DNA of 64,000 nucleotides from Cycas panzhihuaensis (taxonomy: Eukaryota; Cycadophyta): the NCBI GenBank assembly GCA_023213395.1, contig CM041465.1:72299741-72363740 (forward strand). Direction: 5' to 3'. The notes under the pieces are model-generated. The model searched no databases, was not told where the DNA came from, and saw only the letters and a program-made list of their open reading frames with translations. Both the position numbers and the translations under genes were made by a program. Positions 1 to 11,057 of the stretch are shown piece after piece. Positions within the stretch are counted from its first letter, which is position 1; the number at the start of each line of letters is the position of its first letter.

Positions 1-1499
1 AGGCCTCAATATTCTCTTCGTAATGTCACTAGTGAAAGAGTGGGGAGGTGAGGTGTAATATGCAATCTAAACAAGTAGAGGATATAATCAGAAAATTTGT
101 TCCAAGCCACATCAAAACCAATATGCAGAACCTTGATCTTAAGCATGAAAACCAACAAAGCAAAAAGAGAAAAAAAAAAAAAGTAGATTCAAGCAACAAG
201 ACAAGGGTGGATTTTAGGCAAAGAGCACATAATGACCAAACTAGCAAGTTACCCTTTAAGCTTTCATACAAGCAAGTAAAAAAAAAACACCAAAAATGGG
301 GGGAAAAAAAGTCTAAAGAGAGGATATTAATCTAATGAGTAATAAGCAATGGGAAGTGTTGATGCTCAAGTATATTGCTGGACCTCTCTTAAATATTATA
401 AAACGTAAGCCAAGCTTCTAAAAATTATGAGACTTAAGTAATAATTTCAAAGGAAATGAAAGAGGAATTAAGCTACAAGCCACTAAGAAGTAATAACAAC
501 CATAAGAGTATGGAATCATAAAGAAGAATTATTAATGAAGCAAATTTAAGAGTGATTTCAACAAGAAAAAGTGGGTAGCAATTTGATCTTGAAGGTAACC
601 CACCCCCAAAACTAAGTTTTAGGTGGAGAAACTTCAAAGAATAAAGGTCTCCTTTAGTCTTTTTATTTTTTTACTAATGGAAGATGAGCCAAAATCTACA
701 ATAAGATAAACAAGCACAGTAAAGAGCAAGGGAACTCTTAACCAAATAGCCAAGGGTTAAAGAATTCCAAAAAGACAGAAGAAACCTAAGCAAAATAATA
801 CAAAACTATTAATTTTCCCAAAAAGCTCAAGTTAAAAAGCCTTAAACCTTTTAGCTTTAAGGAATAGGTAGGGCTCCATATCACACAATTTTTAGTAAAA
901 AATCACTATATTTTTAGCCCATAATATTCCTAGTAGTATTAGGTTTAATAAAATGATAAGATTAGAGAGAAAAGGGCTATGAAAAATCTAATTTTCTATG
1001 AAATTTATAATCGCATAAGTAATCTAACCAAAATTAAGCTGACACTACTAAAATTAGATCTATACTGCTAAATTTTGGATAATACCACCAAATTGTTTGG
1101 TACTACTACCAAAATTTGAGCCACGATGTTATAAGGCCATTATAATTTTGGTAATACTACCAAAATTATGAAAGTACTAATGTAAATTTGGCAATCAAAT
1201 ACCACCAAATTTTAAAAAATAATAAAACTAACAAATTCTTTAAACAAAAACAAGTAGATAAATGATGCAATAGTGCCAAACAATGGCAAAAGCAAAATGG
1301 GAGAGGGGAAAGCTAATATTATAAAGAGGATAAACCTCCCATCCTTGCATGATAATGTTTGTTCTATAATCATAGTTGCTTTGAAAATGAGGGCTCAAAG
1401 CACAAGATAACATTACATTAAATAAGCCATTCCTTACATAGTAAATATAAAAGGAAGAATAATACCTAACCACTAAGGAGGCCAAAAATTAGTGAAGCA
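1..1499 (-). mobile_element. Gypsy-A 3' LTR, minus strand, cut off by the window start
   Basis: Read on the minus strand, this stretch begins with TGCTTCAC directly after a polypurine tract (1500-1513), which is how a 3' LTR starts. The same purine tract followed by an LTR start is seen at Gypsy-C (10478) and Gypsy-D (34141), so the three belong to one lineage. The LTR is AT-rich, holds no convincing gene, and continues past the window edge, so its end, TSD and length are unknown. Short reading frames at its left end are low-complexity. Confidence 0.6.
1040..1215. repeat. cluster of AT-rich palindromic CCAAA/TTTGG motifs
   Basis: About ten imperfect copies of words such as TACTACCAAAATTTG and its inverse TTTGGTAGTA lie close together. 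A similar cluster in the same orientation lies at 6290-6450. The first lies inside the Gypsy-A LTR. The function is unknown. Confidence 0.6.
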
Positions 1500-1513
1500 T
1501 TTGCCCCTTTAAC
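1500..1513 (-). other. polypurine tract of Gypsy-A
   Basis: On the minus strand this reads GTTAAAGGGGCAAA directly before the LTR start TG. It matches the tracts of Gypsy-C and Gypsy-D (both AAGGGGGYAAA). In LTR retrotransposons this tract primes plus-strand DNA synthesis. Confidence 0.65.
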
Positions 1514-1559
1514 AACCGAATCTTGATAATAGGAATGTCATAAGATGCTAATAGTTATC

Positions 1560-1950
1560 AATGAATTTAGGCTATAAGCACTAAGTGAGGATGCAATGAA
1601 TAAGATTATCTACTTTAGCATTGTGAGCTCTAGCAATGTGACAGATTTAGATATGGGTAAATTATGCTAAGAGTGACTTGGCTGAGTTTTCAAACATATG
1701 AAGTTAGGGATTAAGGGTCTAATAAATACTAGTTAATTAGTGGGCAATGAGGAGAGAATTTACATAAACAATGATGTTTGAGAGATATGCATTGATCACA
1801 TCTTAGGGGCACTAATAACGATGCCATACTGAGCTAAGTTATTCATGGTAGAAAGAAGAAATACACTACACTTGTAATGACTCAATCAAAAGGAGCTTGA
1901 ATAGACCATGTAGTAGTAGAAGGCCCATGGTTCCCATAACTTCTCTTATC
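1560..1950 (-). pseudogene. second RNase H (aRNH-like) remnant of Gypsy-A
   Basis: RNase H removes the RNA strand during reverse transcription. On the minus strand, fragments in shifting frames resemble the second RNase H of Gypsy-G. One reads T-NN-AQY followed by an SQTSLF stretch (about 1760-1850), matching TNNEAEY...CDSQVVV. The other reads HIARAHNAKVDNLI (about 1600-1650), matching HIPRALNAEADSLV, which ends the fold and holds the last catalytic Asp. Many stops and frame changes show it is long dead. It lies within 450 bases of the polypurine tract, so it is downstream of where the integrase should be, the same place as in Gypsy-G. The match is short and read by eye. Confidence 0.5.
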
Positions 1951-2559
1951 TTTATGGTTGAAAAATACCATGGATGTGGTAATAACTTGTGAAAGGTCAA
2001 CTAGGAAGGTTGTCAAAGGGATAGAAAAGGGTAGGAAATGGTTGGAGGAAAGATGATTAGGTGAGACCGCAAATGAATGGGGGCATTAACAAGTAGCAAA
2101 AAAGGGAGGAGACAATAGTCACAATAGGGCTTGATATATGCGAAAGCCTTGGTAGGTTGAACAACACTAAATTTAAAAGACCTAAAGGTTACAATCAATC
2201 TAAATCTAAACTACTAAGTAGTAGATAGGAATGAGTTTGTCACGTAACCTACACTAGATGTTAGGATGATACTATGAGTGGGATAATTATCACTTATTTA
2301 GTAGTTTCTTTAAACTTAAATTTACTTGATTTCATACCACAACATCAAGTAGGATTCTATTGTTAGAAAATATTAGTGATCTACAACCAAGGTCTAAAGT
2401 CATTAAAAGACCCACATGACCTAGACCCAAACTACCAACTAGTAGGTGGAGATGAGGCCAGCACATAACTTGCTTTAGATGCTAAGGTAGTGGTCTATGA
2501 TGGTGAATAACTAGAAAACAAGATGGGCATGCTACATAATGAATGCCTTATTTATTTGG

Positions 2560-2643
2560 GTAATATTTACATGGAGAGGAAGGATCATACAATCCCTAAA
2601 TTGACCTAGGGAAATAAGAAGGATATTTGGAATTGGTAGATCC
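2560..2643 (+). pseudogene. plant mobile domain remnant, antisense to Gypsy-A
   Basis: One plus-strand frame reads VIFTWRGRIIQSLN, a stop, then PREIRRIFGIGRS. The second half matches TPRDIRRILGVP in the Gypsy-G antisense frame and TPHEARRILGI in Gypsy-C. This is the part of the plant mobile domain (PF10536-type, as in host MAIN/MAIL proteins and in transposons) that follows the F-LP-GE strand. The remnant lies between the polypurine tract and the missing pol genes of Gypsy-A, on the opposite strand, as in the other two elements. Only this core is recognisable. Confidence 0.45.
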
Positions 2644-3409
2644 TAAGTTGATAAAGCACAAGTGTGAATTTATATAAAATTACAGTACAAATAGGGAAAG
2701 GATGGCAAGAGAGGAAGAGAGAAATGAGAGGTCTAAAGAAGCCATCACTAGATAATCAAGAATAAAAGGAAGTATGATGAGTGTGGGAATATCTTTTAGA
2801 ATCTTTAACAAACGATGTTAGAAAGGGTTTGATGCATGGTAAAAAAAGGAGACAATAGGAAGATCAAATGATAGAAAAAATCAAGATGGAGGCATCATTG
2901 GGTAAAAGGCTATTGGCTTGAGAGAGTCTTAAGAAATTAGTGATTTTTAATCAAACTATATAACTTTCAGTAATAGAATAGAATACGTTAAACTGTTGAA
3001 TAAGAGTGAGTGAGCAACGAAACCTACAAAACCATCAAAATCATAAGGAAAAATAAGATCAAATAGAAGTGACATCGTAGGAAAAAGAAATTAAATGGTT
3101 GTTTAAATGAGAAAAGAAAAAAGTTATAAAAATAATAAAAATCCTATTCATTTTTATGAAACCATCTTTGAAACAAAAAACCACCTATGATGGAGATACA
3201 CTTACTAGAAAGAACCAAGCAACCATCTAATGAGTTGTAAGTTAAGGGGAGTTGGTAAGGTGATGGACCCAAAGCAAGTTTATCTAGTGAGTTTCAATAA
3301 TTTAATTTTTTATTTAAAGCAAAAATAAAAATAGGTTTTCATTTTAAGGGATTTTCAATGTCAAAATTTATCAAAATAATCAAACAAAGGACAAATCACT
3401 CTTGGTTTG

Positions 3410-6198
3410 TGGATACGCGTCTACGGGATAATCACTATGCTCGGTAGGAGTAATGGTGGTTGATGATGGTATCGAAGGTGTGGGCGAAAACCTATAAGCA
3501 AAGAAAGTACCACGCAGGGCACCCCGTGCGCCAGAGCGCGAGTTCGGGACCTGCAGATGGCACCTAACTACCTTAAAGTAGCCCTCAATCCGAAGAGAGA
3601 ATGCATACAGGGGGGTAGCCTGGATAGACTCGAGAGGAAGGTCCTCCCACCCTTGGATGGCTAGAAGGGAAGAAGAGGAATCCTCAAAGGTTTCTCTATG
3701 ATAAAGGGAAATGCACATGGATAAGGTAGGTGAAAGCCTACATTGGAACCAGGTCTCTCTTGGTTATTTGGTCAAAGCAAATAGGACTAAGAGAGGGAGA
3801 GAGAGAGAGAGAGAGACACTCAAGCCAAGTTTTTCTTTAGCGACTCAAGGAGAAAAATGAAAAAGAAAAAGGGGACAAAGTGTTACATATGCAAGTAAGC
3901 GATACCAAATATAATATACCTAAAGGGTATGTTAGGTTTTGTAGGAAGAGGGAAGGAAAAAAGGGGGGGTTCCCTATAACGTCCTTTTCCTATATGTGTT
4001 AGGCATATGACGTACAAGCATACAAGTGTAAATAGACAATACCATTTACCTTTTTACTTTCATGTGATCTACTTAACTAGAGTATAGATTCTAATAAAAG
4101 TAAAAGGGAAAATGGGGGGGTCAAAAGAAAGATGTGCGTACCCAGAAGGTGTAGCGGCCGACAGGAGACCTCACCCACACGTAGCGCACGTCCTCATGCT
4201 AATCAGTAGATGTATAACCAAGTTTGGTGCAAACAATGAGGGGCTTCCTTACCTTCCCCTTTGTGAAAAAAATAGAACGAGAGGAAGAAAATAAAGTAAA
4301 GGGAAAAGACGGTAGATCTTACTTGGATCTGGACACTTTATACCTTTATGAGAAAGCACCACACTAACCTGCACAGACAAGGGCTTATCCCTTCCAAGAA
4401 GGGGCTGCAAAAGAAAAGCTATATATATGCAAGTATATGTGTAATGTATATGTTAAAATATTAGGAAAATAACTGCTACAAGTAGCTCCCAATCCTCTCT
4501 CAAGCAAACATATACATCAAGCAAGACGAAGTGAAAGGAAGCCTCAAGATGGCTAATCCTCCACTGGGTTCTCCACACAACTTTCTAGCACAGCAAGATG
4601 AGACTAAAAGACAACTTATGACAGCCAAGAAATATAAGGATAAAAGCAACAAAGTGTTAGGAGGATGTCAAGGTGCGGAGTTGCTATGGGCAGCAATCTA
4701 GTATATAAACCCTTGCCAATGTTTTTAAGGGATACCCGACAACATTAAGGATATGACAGGGGTCCGAATGGGAGGCGTGCAAGCCTGGAATTAGCGCAGC
4801 AAGGGGCTGCATACACTGATAATCCAGCGCAGGCCTAAGGCTCACCTACTCCTAATTATCCCAAGAGAAGCATGGGAGCAAGAGAAGAAAGGTAGGAAGG
4901 GGATTGCCCTTGGAGAGTAGGACTAAGTGGGGGGCTACCCCTGCCTTACTCTCTTCACCCAACCTTTATGGATCTTCTCTTGCTACTTCCTTAAGGAAAA
5001 CTAATGTAGGAACGATGAGAACCTGGGAACAATAAGCCAAACTCAATAGAAACAGTGTTTGCTACAATCAAATAAGAAGAAGGCAAGCAAACAAACTAGG
5101 AAATGAGTTTAACATAGAGATAACATACAATAAATCCTGAGAAAAGGGGCTAGAAGGCTTGCTAGGCTGAATATAGGGCTGGTCTGCCCCTGCAATCAGT
5201 AGAGAGGAGGGTCCCTCCAAGGTTTTACAGGAGATATCTCAAGAGATGACTGAAAGAGACACTTGCTGGGGCGAGTTGGAGAAGAACCACGCTAAAACTT
5301 GCTTGATAACGCCCAGAGAAAAGCTTCCCACCGTGGAGGAAGGTTGTTGCAGGCGAATCTTGGCCTGGAGTTGCAAGAAACATAGGCCTGCAAATGCGCC
5401 CGTAGAGGGAAGAAAGAAAGAGCAGAAGTTGTAGCAGGAAATAGTTGTGTTGAAGAGCCAAAAATGATCTAAGAGAGGTAAAATGATGAGGGATTGGAGA
5501 TTTATACCCATCCCAGCCCTAAGCAAGTGAATAGAGTACGAATAGGGCTGAGCTGGATGCGAGGACACGTGGTGATTCTGCGAGAAAAGCGAGAATTACC
5601 ACGGTAGTTTTTTAAAAACAACTTACAATAGTCGCATCATGCAGAACTATGGCAGATGCAATAAACTTTGCAATACCGCTAAGTTTACAACGGTGTAGGA
5701 CTAGAAAGCCAGAATGGAAAAAATCTGGGTTCCAAGAACCTTGGAAGGTGATGTGGCAGGCCCTGGAGGGGCAGGCCCTCCTATCTAGGTGGCTAGGACA
5801 GTCCAAAAGGCATATGGACAAGGCCAAAAGGGGCATCAATAGCTAAAGGTCCCAGAAACGAGGTGTTAGGAGCTCAAAATCAAGGCGTGAATGGGTCATA
5901 CCAATCAAATGAAGCCTAAGGCGATGTGGAGGTAGCGTGAAGGATCATAGAGTGCCATGGGGAATGCCTACCTTGCAGAAAGGTCGGTCCCACTGGGGTC
6001 GTCATAAACTCACAATATGACAAGCAACATGACTAGGCAACAAATGCGAAGTGATCATACAAATGAAGCAAGTAGTCATGCAATGAGGTGATACTTCTAT
6101 CAACTTTTCCAAAGAAATAGTAGAGGTGAAAAGGAAGAAGCATACCTGAGCTTACCTGAGTCGACCTGTCTGTATCCATTCCCGGTAGCAGGGAAACA
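3410..6198 (-). mobile_element. soloLTR-1: GC-richer gypsy LTR of the Gypsy-G family
   Basis: On the minus strand it begins TGTTTCCCTGCTACCGGGAA and ends CGCGTATCCA, matching the start and end of the Gypsy-G LTRs (36937 and 39460). Matching blocks occur throughout, including the CCCAGTG block, the CCACGTG block near 5580 and the GGCGCACGGGG block near 3530. It is 2.79 kb; the Gypsy-G LTRs are about 2.53 kb. The flanks are GTTTG (3405-3409) and ATTTG (6199-6203), a TSD with one mismatch. No internal sequence remains, so it is a solo LTR, the usual product of recombination between the two LTRs of one element. Short reading frames inside it are not genes. Confidence 0.85.
5500..5506 (-). promoter_or_regulatory. 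TATA box of soloLTR-1
   Basis: TATAAAT on the minus strand in the context GGGTATAAATCTCC. It lies about 0.7 kb inside the LTR, where the core promoter of an LTR retrotransposon is expected. At the matching place Gypsy-G has the weaker TACTTAAG (near 37560). Confidence 0.5.
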
Positions 6199-6289
6199 AT
6201 TTGTTGTAAATTAGGGCAAGGTACTTAATGAGATTATAGGATAAATTTTAATTATTAAAAATCCTCTATTTACTTATATTTATTATATT

Positions 6290-6450
6290 TTTGTAGTATC
6301 AGTTTGCTAAATTTGGATTGATACTACCAAATTCTTAATATATTACCAAATAATTTGGTGGTATAATTATGAATTTGGTAGTACTAATTAAAATTTGACA
6401 AGATGATATTGCCAAATTAGGAAATTTGGTAGGAAAAAACTTTTTTAGCA
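6290..6450. repeat. second cluster of palindromic CCAAA/TTTGG motifs
   Basis: It carries repeated words such as GATACTACCAAATT and GAATTTGGTAGTAC in both orientations and aligns in direct orientation with part of 1040-1215. It belongs to Gypsy-A but is too short to call a second LTR. Confidence 0.55.
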
Positions 6451-6619
6451 ATTTTTTTAAAGTAGTAAAAAAAAAAATTATACAAACATATCATAATATC
6501 CAACACCAAGACTAATAAATTATTTTAATTTTTGATAGAGACTTTACCACATCATATCCAAAGATAACAATAAGGTAGTTATTGTGAGAGATTAAAGATA
6601 GATTGACAGATGTCGATAA

Positions 6620-6980
6620 TGTTGGGTAATGTATAATCTATGGTATCATTAAATCAATATAATTTCATCTTTGATATGTATTAGGAGGTCATAATGTATA
6701 TACTTCTTTATGTTATAGGTCATTAGTTAATCATGTAGCTCATTGATTATGATTGGATAGCTATAAAGTAGTGTGTATCTATAAATATATATTAATTCTT
6801 TGCAATACAATTTGGAAGTAATTATTTCCCATAAGTATATTATGTTGTGTATATTTATATATATATTTATTCATTTATTGCTTCATCTACATGGCTCCAT
6901 ATTTTATAGTCTTGATTAATTGATTGGTTATATAATTTAACCTAGTATTAAAGATGTTGGTCTTGGGCATATATTTTTCA
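6620..6980 (+). mobile_element. LTR-B1 5' LTR
   Basis: It starts TGTTGGGTAATG and ends ATTTTTCA, then two bases and a primer site. It aligns along most of its length with the LTR-B2 LTRs (53493-53895 and 57987-58354), for example at the block AGGAGGTCATAATGTATATAC. It is a separate, older or diverged copy. No 3' LTR is visible because Gypsy-C follows about 360 bases later. Confidence 0.8.
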
Positions 6981-6982
6981 CA

Positions 6983-6996
6983 TGGTATTAGAGCCC
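6983..6996 (+). other. primer-binding site of LTR-B1
   Basis: TGGTATTAGAGCCC, two bases after the LTR end. It is complementary to the 3' end of initiator Met tRNA apart from one C-to-T type change. Confidence 0.75.
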
Positions 6997-7337
6997 TCAT
7001 TTAAGCTCAGTTTGACCTCAAAGAGGTTGTAAGGCTATGACAATATCCTTATATTAATATATTTGTTTAAAACTTATTTATGTAGGCCTATTTATGACCA
7101 CTGAGAGGGGTAGTCTTATTTATTAGGTGAATATCTATTGTAGGTTATGGAAAGGATATCAAATTACATTTTTATAAGGTACATAGAGCATATTAGTTTC
7201 ATAAATCTAAATAACATATTAGTGTCTAAGTGTTGAAGAAAATCTGGCTAGAAGTATAGGTGTTATGGTTATTTTAAGTTCCATGGAGGTTTGTTGTATG
7301 TTTTTTATATCGATCAAGGTGAGGTAATGGATCTTGA
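6997..7337 (+). mobile_element. LTR-B1 leader, truncated
   Basis: This non-coding stretch aligns with the start of the LTR-B2 internal region (about 53910-54260), for example at the GACCA...GGGGTAG and CTATTGTAGGTT blocks. Similarity stops near 7335 where the Gypsy-C LTR begins. Confidence 0.65.
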
Positions 7338-8425
7338 TGAATCCATAACCCTTTTCCTAAAAGAAGAGGGATGTCTCCCTAATTATGTGCTAAGCATAAA
7401 GCATAACCATAATCCTAACTACATGCCAAATATAAAAAAGATATAAAATAAAGGAATAAAAGCATAAGAGGCAAAAAATAAGCAAGTAAATAAGAGCTTC
7501 CATTTTAGGAAAGAACAAACAAAGACTCCTAATAAGTGGGAGGTTCGTCGAGGTCCTTATCCTAAAGTAGATATCTTAAGCTACCTATTGATCAAGCCCT
7601 AAACCCTCCTAAGGAAAATGATCTATCCTACATCTCTATCTCACCTTAAAGAAAAATATCTACATCGTATTAACTAAAGAAAGAGAGGATTGATAAGTGT
7701 AAGTATTCAAGAGAGCTCTGACCTTAGATTAACAATCTTATTGGGGGTTAACCATTAGGCACTCCCTTACCTAATAATGATCCATCCATGAAAGTAGACA
7801 GCTTAGAATGCTCGTGTACAATTCTAGTGATTCCACATACTTAAATATGAGTAACATAGAGAAAAAAGTCATTCTCAATCTAAAGTTTGGTGGGAAACTA
7901 ACACATTTGGCATTTAAAATATGATGATAATAAGATAATCTCAAGATAAAAAAAGGTTTGAATGTTGAAGACGTTACATCCCAATCAATAAAAGATCTCC
8001 TCACAATGAGAAGTATTTACCCTTTAAGAAAGGATGGACTTATACTCTAGGGATATCAAACCCTAGATGATTAAGCAAACCCTAACTAAGAGAGCAGGGC
8101 TTAACCTAGAGAGACTAAATAAAAGTAAACTCTTAAATGTAATATAATATGCACTTTTAATTTGAATGCAACCGACAAACACCTAGGCTAAGCATTCATC
8201 ATTCCATTTAAATAAATAAATATTTATTTAATGTATGTATATGTATATGTGTCTCTTTTAACTTTTAATTTATACATACATACACACACATGTATATATA
8301 TGTATATATATATATGTGTGTGTGTATGTATGTGTGTGTGTGTTTGTGTCACACACATAGACACATATATACATACATATGTATATATGTATATATGTAT
8401 ATAGATATATATATATGTGTGTGTA

Positions 8426-8460
<35 letters not shown>

Positions 8461-10477
8461 GGATGTATATATACATATATATCTACACACACATACATAC
8501 ACACACACATATATATATTCCTTTACTAAACATACAATAAAGCTTCAACACATAATAGAAATGAACCTAAGTTTTTTTATTACTTTTACATTTATCCTAG
8601 TCACTATGAACGTAATCTTAAACTTTACTAAACAAGTAGCAAGGCAATATACATAAGAAATTGATCTATTTGATTTACTTTTCCTTTTATAAAGGCAAAG
8701 AAGAGGGATAAGAAAGCAATTAATACTCAAACAATATCAATCAAGGAGATCAACTTAAAGATTCTATAGATTATTCCTTTTCTTTTTTTTTTTGAGCTCA
8801 CACAAGGGAGAGTAGAGTTTTAATCATTTATAAAAGTTGGAAGCAAAAATCACAAGATAGGAGATGGCCTACCTCTTAGCCCTTCTTTAATGAAGTTTAT
8901 AAATAATAATTTTACTTTTCAAGCAATGATCTACTCTAAAAAGTGTTTTACTTGCAATCAGACAAACTTAATAGAAAGAGTATAATAGAACTACTCAAAA
9001 AAGAGAGTAAGGTTGCATGGTCCAACATAATTCCAACAACATTTCTACTACTCTTAGAGAATAATGTTAGAGTGAAAAGGGTTAGGGAGCTTAAAACCCT
9101 ATGGGAAAAGGGTTTAAGATCTCCTTATAGAGACCACCAAACTAAATCTCTCACCCTCCTCAAAGAGAGCTTGCTAGCATAAGGGCCATGCATATAAGCT
9201 TCTCTTTAAGTTAACAGTTAAAGCTTTTCATCATGAAGGGCTCAACCCTTTGACAAAATAAATCCACAAGATAAATAAGAACCTAAAGCTTGTAAAGGAA
9301 AAATAAAGAAAACAAAGCTAGTTAATCTTTCCTAATTAATCTTAAAGTGCAAACATAGAGTAGTTTTAAATTACAATTGTAAAAATGGTAGAAAGAGAGA
9401 AAATCTTAAAAGCACAACTAATAAAAAATAACTTACTTATAAAGTATTAACTTGAAAGAAATAGTAGGGAGGTGCTTCAAATCAGTGCTAGAATAACTCC
9501 CAACTCCTCCAAAGCAAGCCCTAAAGTAAAATACTAAAACCAAAGTCCTTTGAGGTAGGAAATAGTACCAACAAGAAGAGATTATATAAAGGAGGATGAG
9601 AGGAAGAGGGGAGAGAAGAGAAATCACAAGAGGAAATAAATCTTGACTTAGCTAAGCTCTAGAAAATATGTAATCTTCACTCCTAATAATCACTTAGGTT
9701 ACTAAAGGGATAAGGTGAAATTTAAGCAATACTCCATTACATAAGACTGAATCCTCTCTTCCCTTAAAAAAATGATAGGTATTTATATGCAAAACCACAG
9801 AGAGAGGTGTCAAAAAATAAGGGGAAGACAAAGTCATGGTTTCATACAAACCAATGTTTGTATGACAAGAAAAAGAGGCTTGCCATTACTATTTTTTTTG
9901 TATGGGAAAAAGAAAACCATGATAAATGTCAAAAACTATGACAAACAGTAAAAATTATAACTTAAAAAAAAAAATCACCACTTTTATCATTTATTGTAGT
10001 TTATTAAGAAGATTGCAATTTTAAGCAAATCCAAAACCATAAGAAATAACAAAAAATGTGGCAAATCAAATTTGACCTTATAGTAAAAAAATCATAAAAA
10101 ATAAAAAACAAGACTTAATTAATGATTGCATAGTGAGGTTAATGAGAGGATAAACATAGTAAAAACATGAAATCAAGGCAAAATATAGGCAATTAAACAA
10201 TAGATAACAAGTTAATAAAAATCATGAAAAATGAGAAAATAAGATAGAGATTAGCTTTAGAGCAAGTTTAAGAGCAACAATTAAGTACACACTTTAAGAT
10301 CTATGTATCATTGATAATGATAATCAAGCATAAGTACAATCACATCACACAATCATTCAATCATCATGTCAAACACTCAACTTAATCATACCATAATTAT
10401 ATAATCAAGTTGCAACAATAAATAAAATGAGGTATGAGACCTAGTTGAGATCAAAAGAGGCCTTATTGATTAGAACA
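7338..10477 (-). mobile_element. Gypsy-C 3' LTR, minus strand
   Basis: On the minus strand it begins TGTTCTAATC directly after a polypurine tract (10478-10491). Its far end is placed where LTR-B1 sequence stops; the exact base near 7338 is uncertain. At about 3.1 kb it is close to the Gypsy-D LTR (3.19 kb). It contains a microsatellite (8272-8522). Elsewhere it is AT-rich without recognisable genes. Gypsy-C appears to be inserted in LTR-B1, which would make LTR-B1 the older of the two. Confidence 0.6.
8272..8522. repeat. TA/TG/CA microsatellite
   Basis: Interrupted dinucleotide and tetranucleotide runs (TATG, TGTG, ACAC, ATCT) inside the Gypsy-C LTR. The translated frames here are only Tyr/Ile/Val/Cys repeats and are not proteins. 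Confidence 0.9.
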
Positions 10478-10491
10478 TTTACCCCCTTGGC
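10478..10491 (-). other. polypurine tract of Gypsy-C
   Basis: It reads GCCAAGGGGGTAAA on the minus strand, directly before the LTR start TG. It is almost identical to the tract of Gypsy-D. Confidence 0.7.
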
Positions 10492-11033
10492 AATGAAATC
10501 TCCATGAACAAGTTGAAATAAAATCGTGAGCATTATTAACTTTACCTGAGCTACCTAATTTATTTGTTTAGTTACTCAAAAGAATAAGGATATGACTAAT
10601 CGAAAGGGGAGGAATGAATTAATAAGATGGAGTTAATATGAGAGTTAGGCTCAATCTTACCTATCTTACTTGAGAAACTTTGTGAGATGACAATTTGAGT
10701 TTTTTTGGCCTTTTTGTTAATCTTTTAGTTTTTTTGGTCTTTTTTATTTTTAGATATAAAGGTAAACTATTTATCTATATAAATGCACTCACTATAGTTT
10801 AGCCTCATCAATCATTAATTTTTGGAGGTGTGGTCACTATAATTTATACTCCTTAGCAACTATTTTATGTCTTTTAGAGTAGATGAGAATACAAAGTCTT
10901 AGATGATGACATTATAGTAGAGACCTCTAGGGTCAAAACAACTATGAAAATTATGATATTTAATAAAAATTTACTATTTTGAGAAAGTCTACTTTTGGGA
11001 TTAAAAATCTTCTACCTCAACATTAGAGAAAAC
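10492..11033 (-). mobile_element. Gypsy-C internal region, left of the LTR-B2 insertion
   Basis: AT-rich sequence upstream of the Gypsy-C polypurine tract. The Gypsy-C interior resumes at 58360 after LTR-B2. A minus-strand VNNAHDFIS stretch near 10520 could be the last trace of a second RNase H like that of Gypsy-A and Gypsy-G, but it is too short to rely on. AAAAC at 11029-11033 is the left TSD of LTR-B2. Confidence 0.5.
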
Positions 11034-11057
11034 TATTAGGTAATGTTAACCCATGAC
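11034..11057 (+). mobile_element. LTR-B2 5' LTR, first 24 bases
   Basis: TATTAGGTAATGTTAACCC followed by the Gypsy-D target ATGAC. Joined to 53493 onward it matches the LTR-B2 3' LTR (TATTAAATAG...GACCCATGGCATTG) and LTR-B1 (TGTTGGGTAATG). The usual TG start has become TA. Confidence 0.75.

Larger units (their letters stand above)
1500..6619 (-). mobile_element. Gypsy-A internal region, decayed and interrupted by soloLTR-1
   Basis: This is the part of minus-strand Gypsy-A upstream of its polypurine tract. It contains a second RNase H remnant (1560-1950, minus) and an antisense plant mobile domain remnant (2560-2643, plus). From 2650 to 3404 and from 6204 to 6619 I see only AT-rich sequence with no recognisable domain. 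soloLTR-1 occupies 3410-6198. The gag, RT and integrase of this element are not visible; LTR-B1 begins at 6620, so they may lie further right, outside the window, or be deleted. Confidence 0.5.

Noticed and set aside
3380-5568. Minus-strand frames of about 110 codons near 3380-3718 and 5239-5568
   Set aside because: They fall in soloLTR-1; the first merely resembles translated LTR end sequence of Gypsy-G.
1040-6450. The two CCAAA/TTTGG clusters as parts of a Gypsy-A LTR pair
   Set aside because: Similarity does not extend beyond about 150 bases on either side.
8272-8522. Possible CRISPR-like or satellite array
   Set aside because: It is an irregular dinucleotide microsatellite without spacers or fixed repeat units.
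10500-10760. Second RNase H remnant in Gypsy-C
   Set aside because: Only a nine-residue stretch (VNNAHDFIS) is suggestive; too weak to list as a feature.
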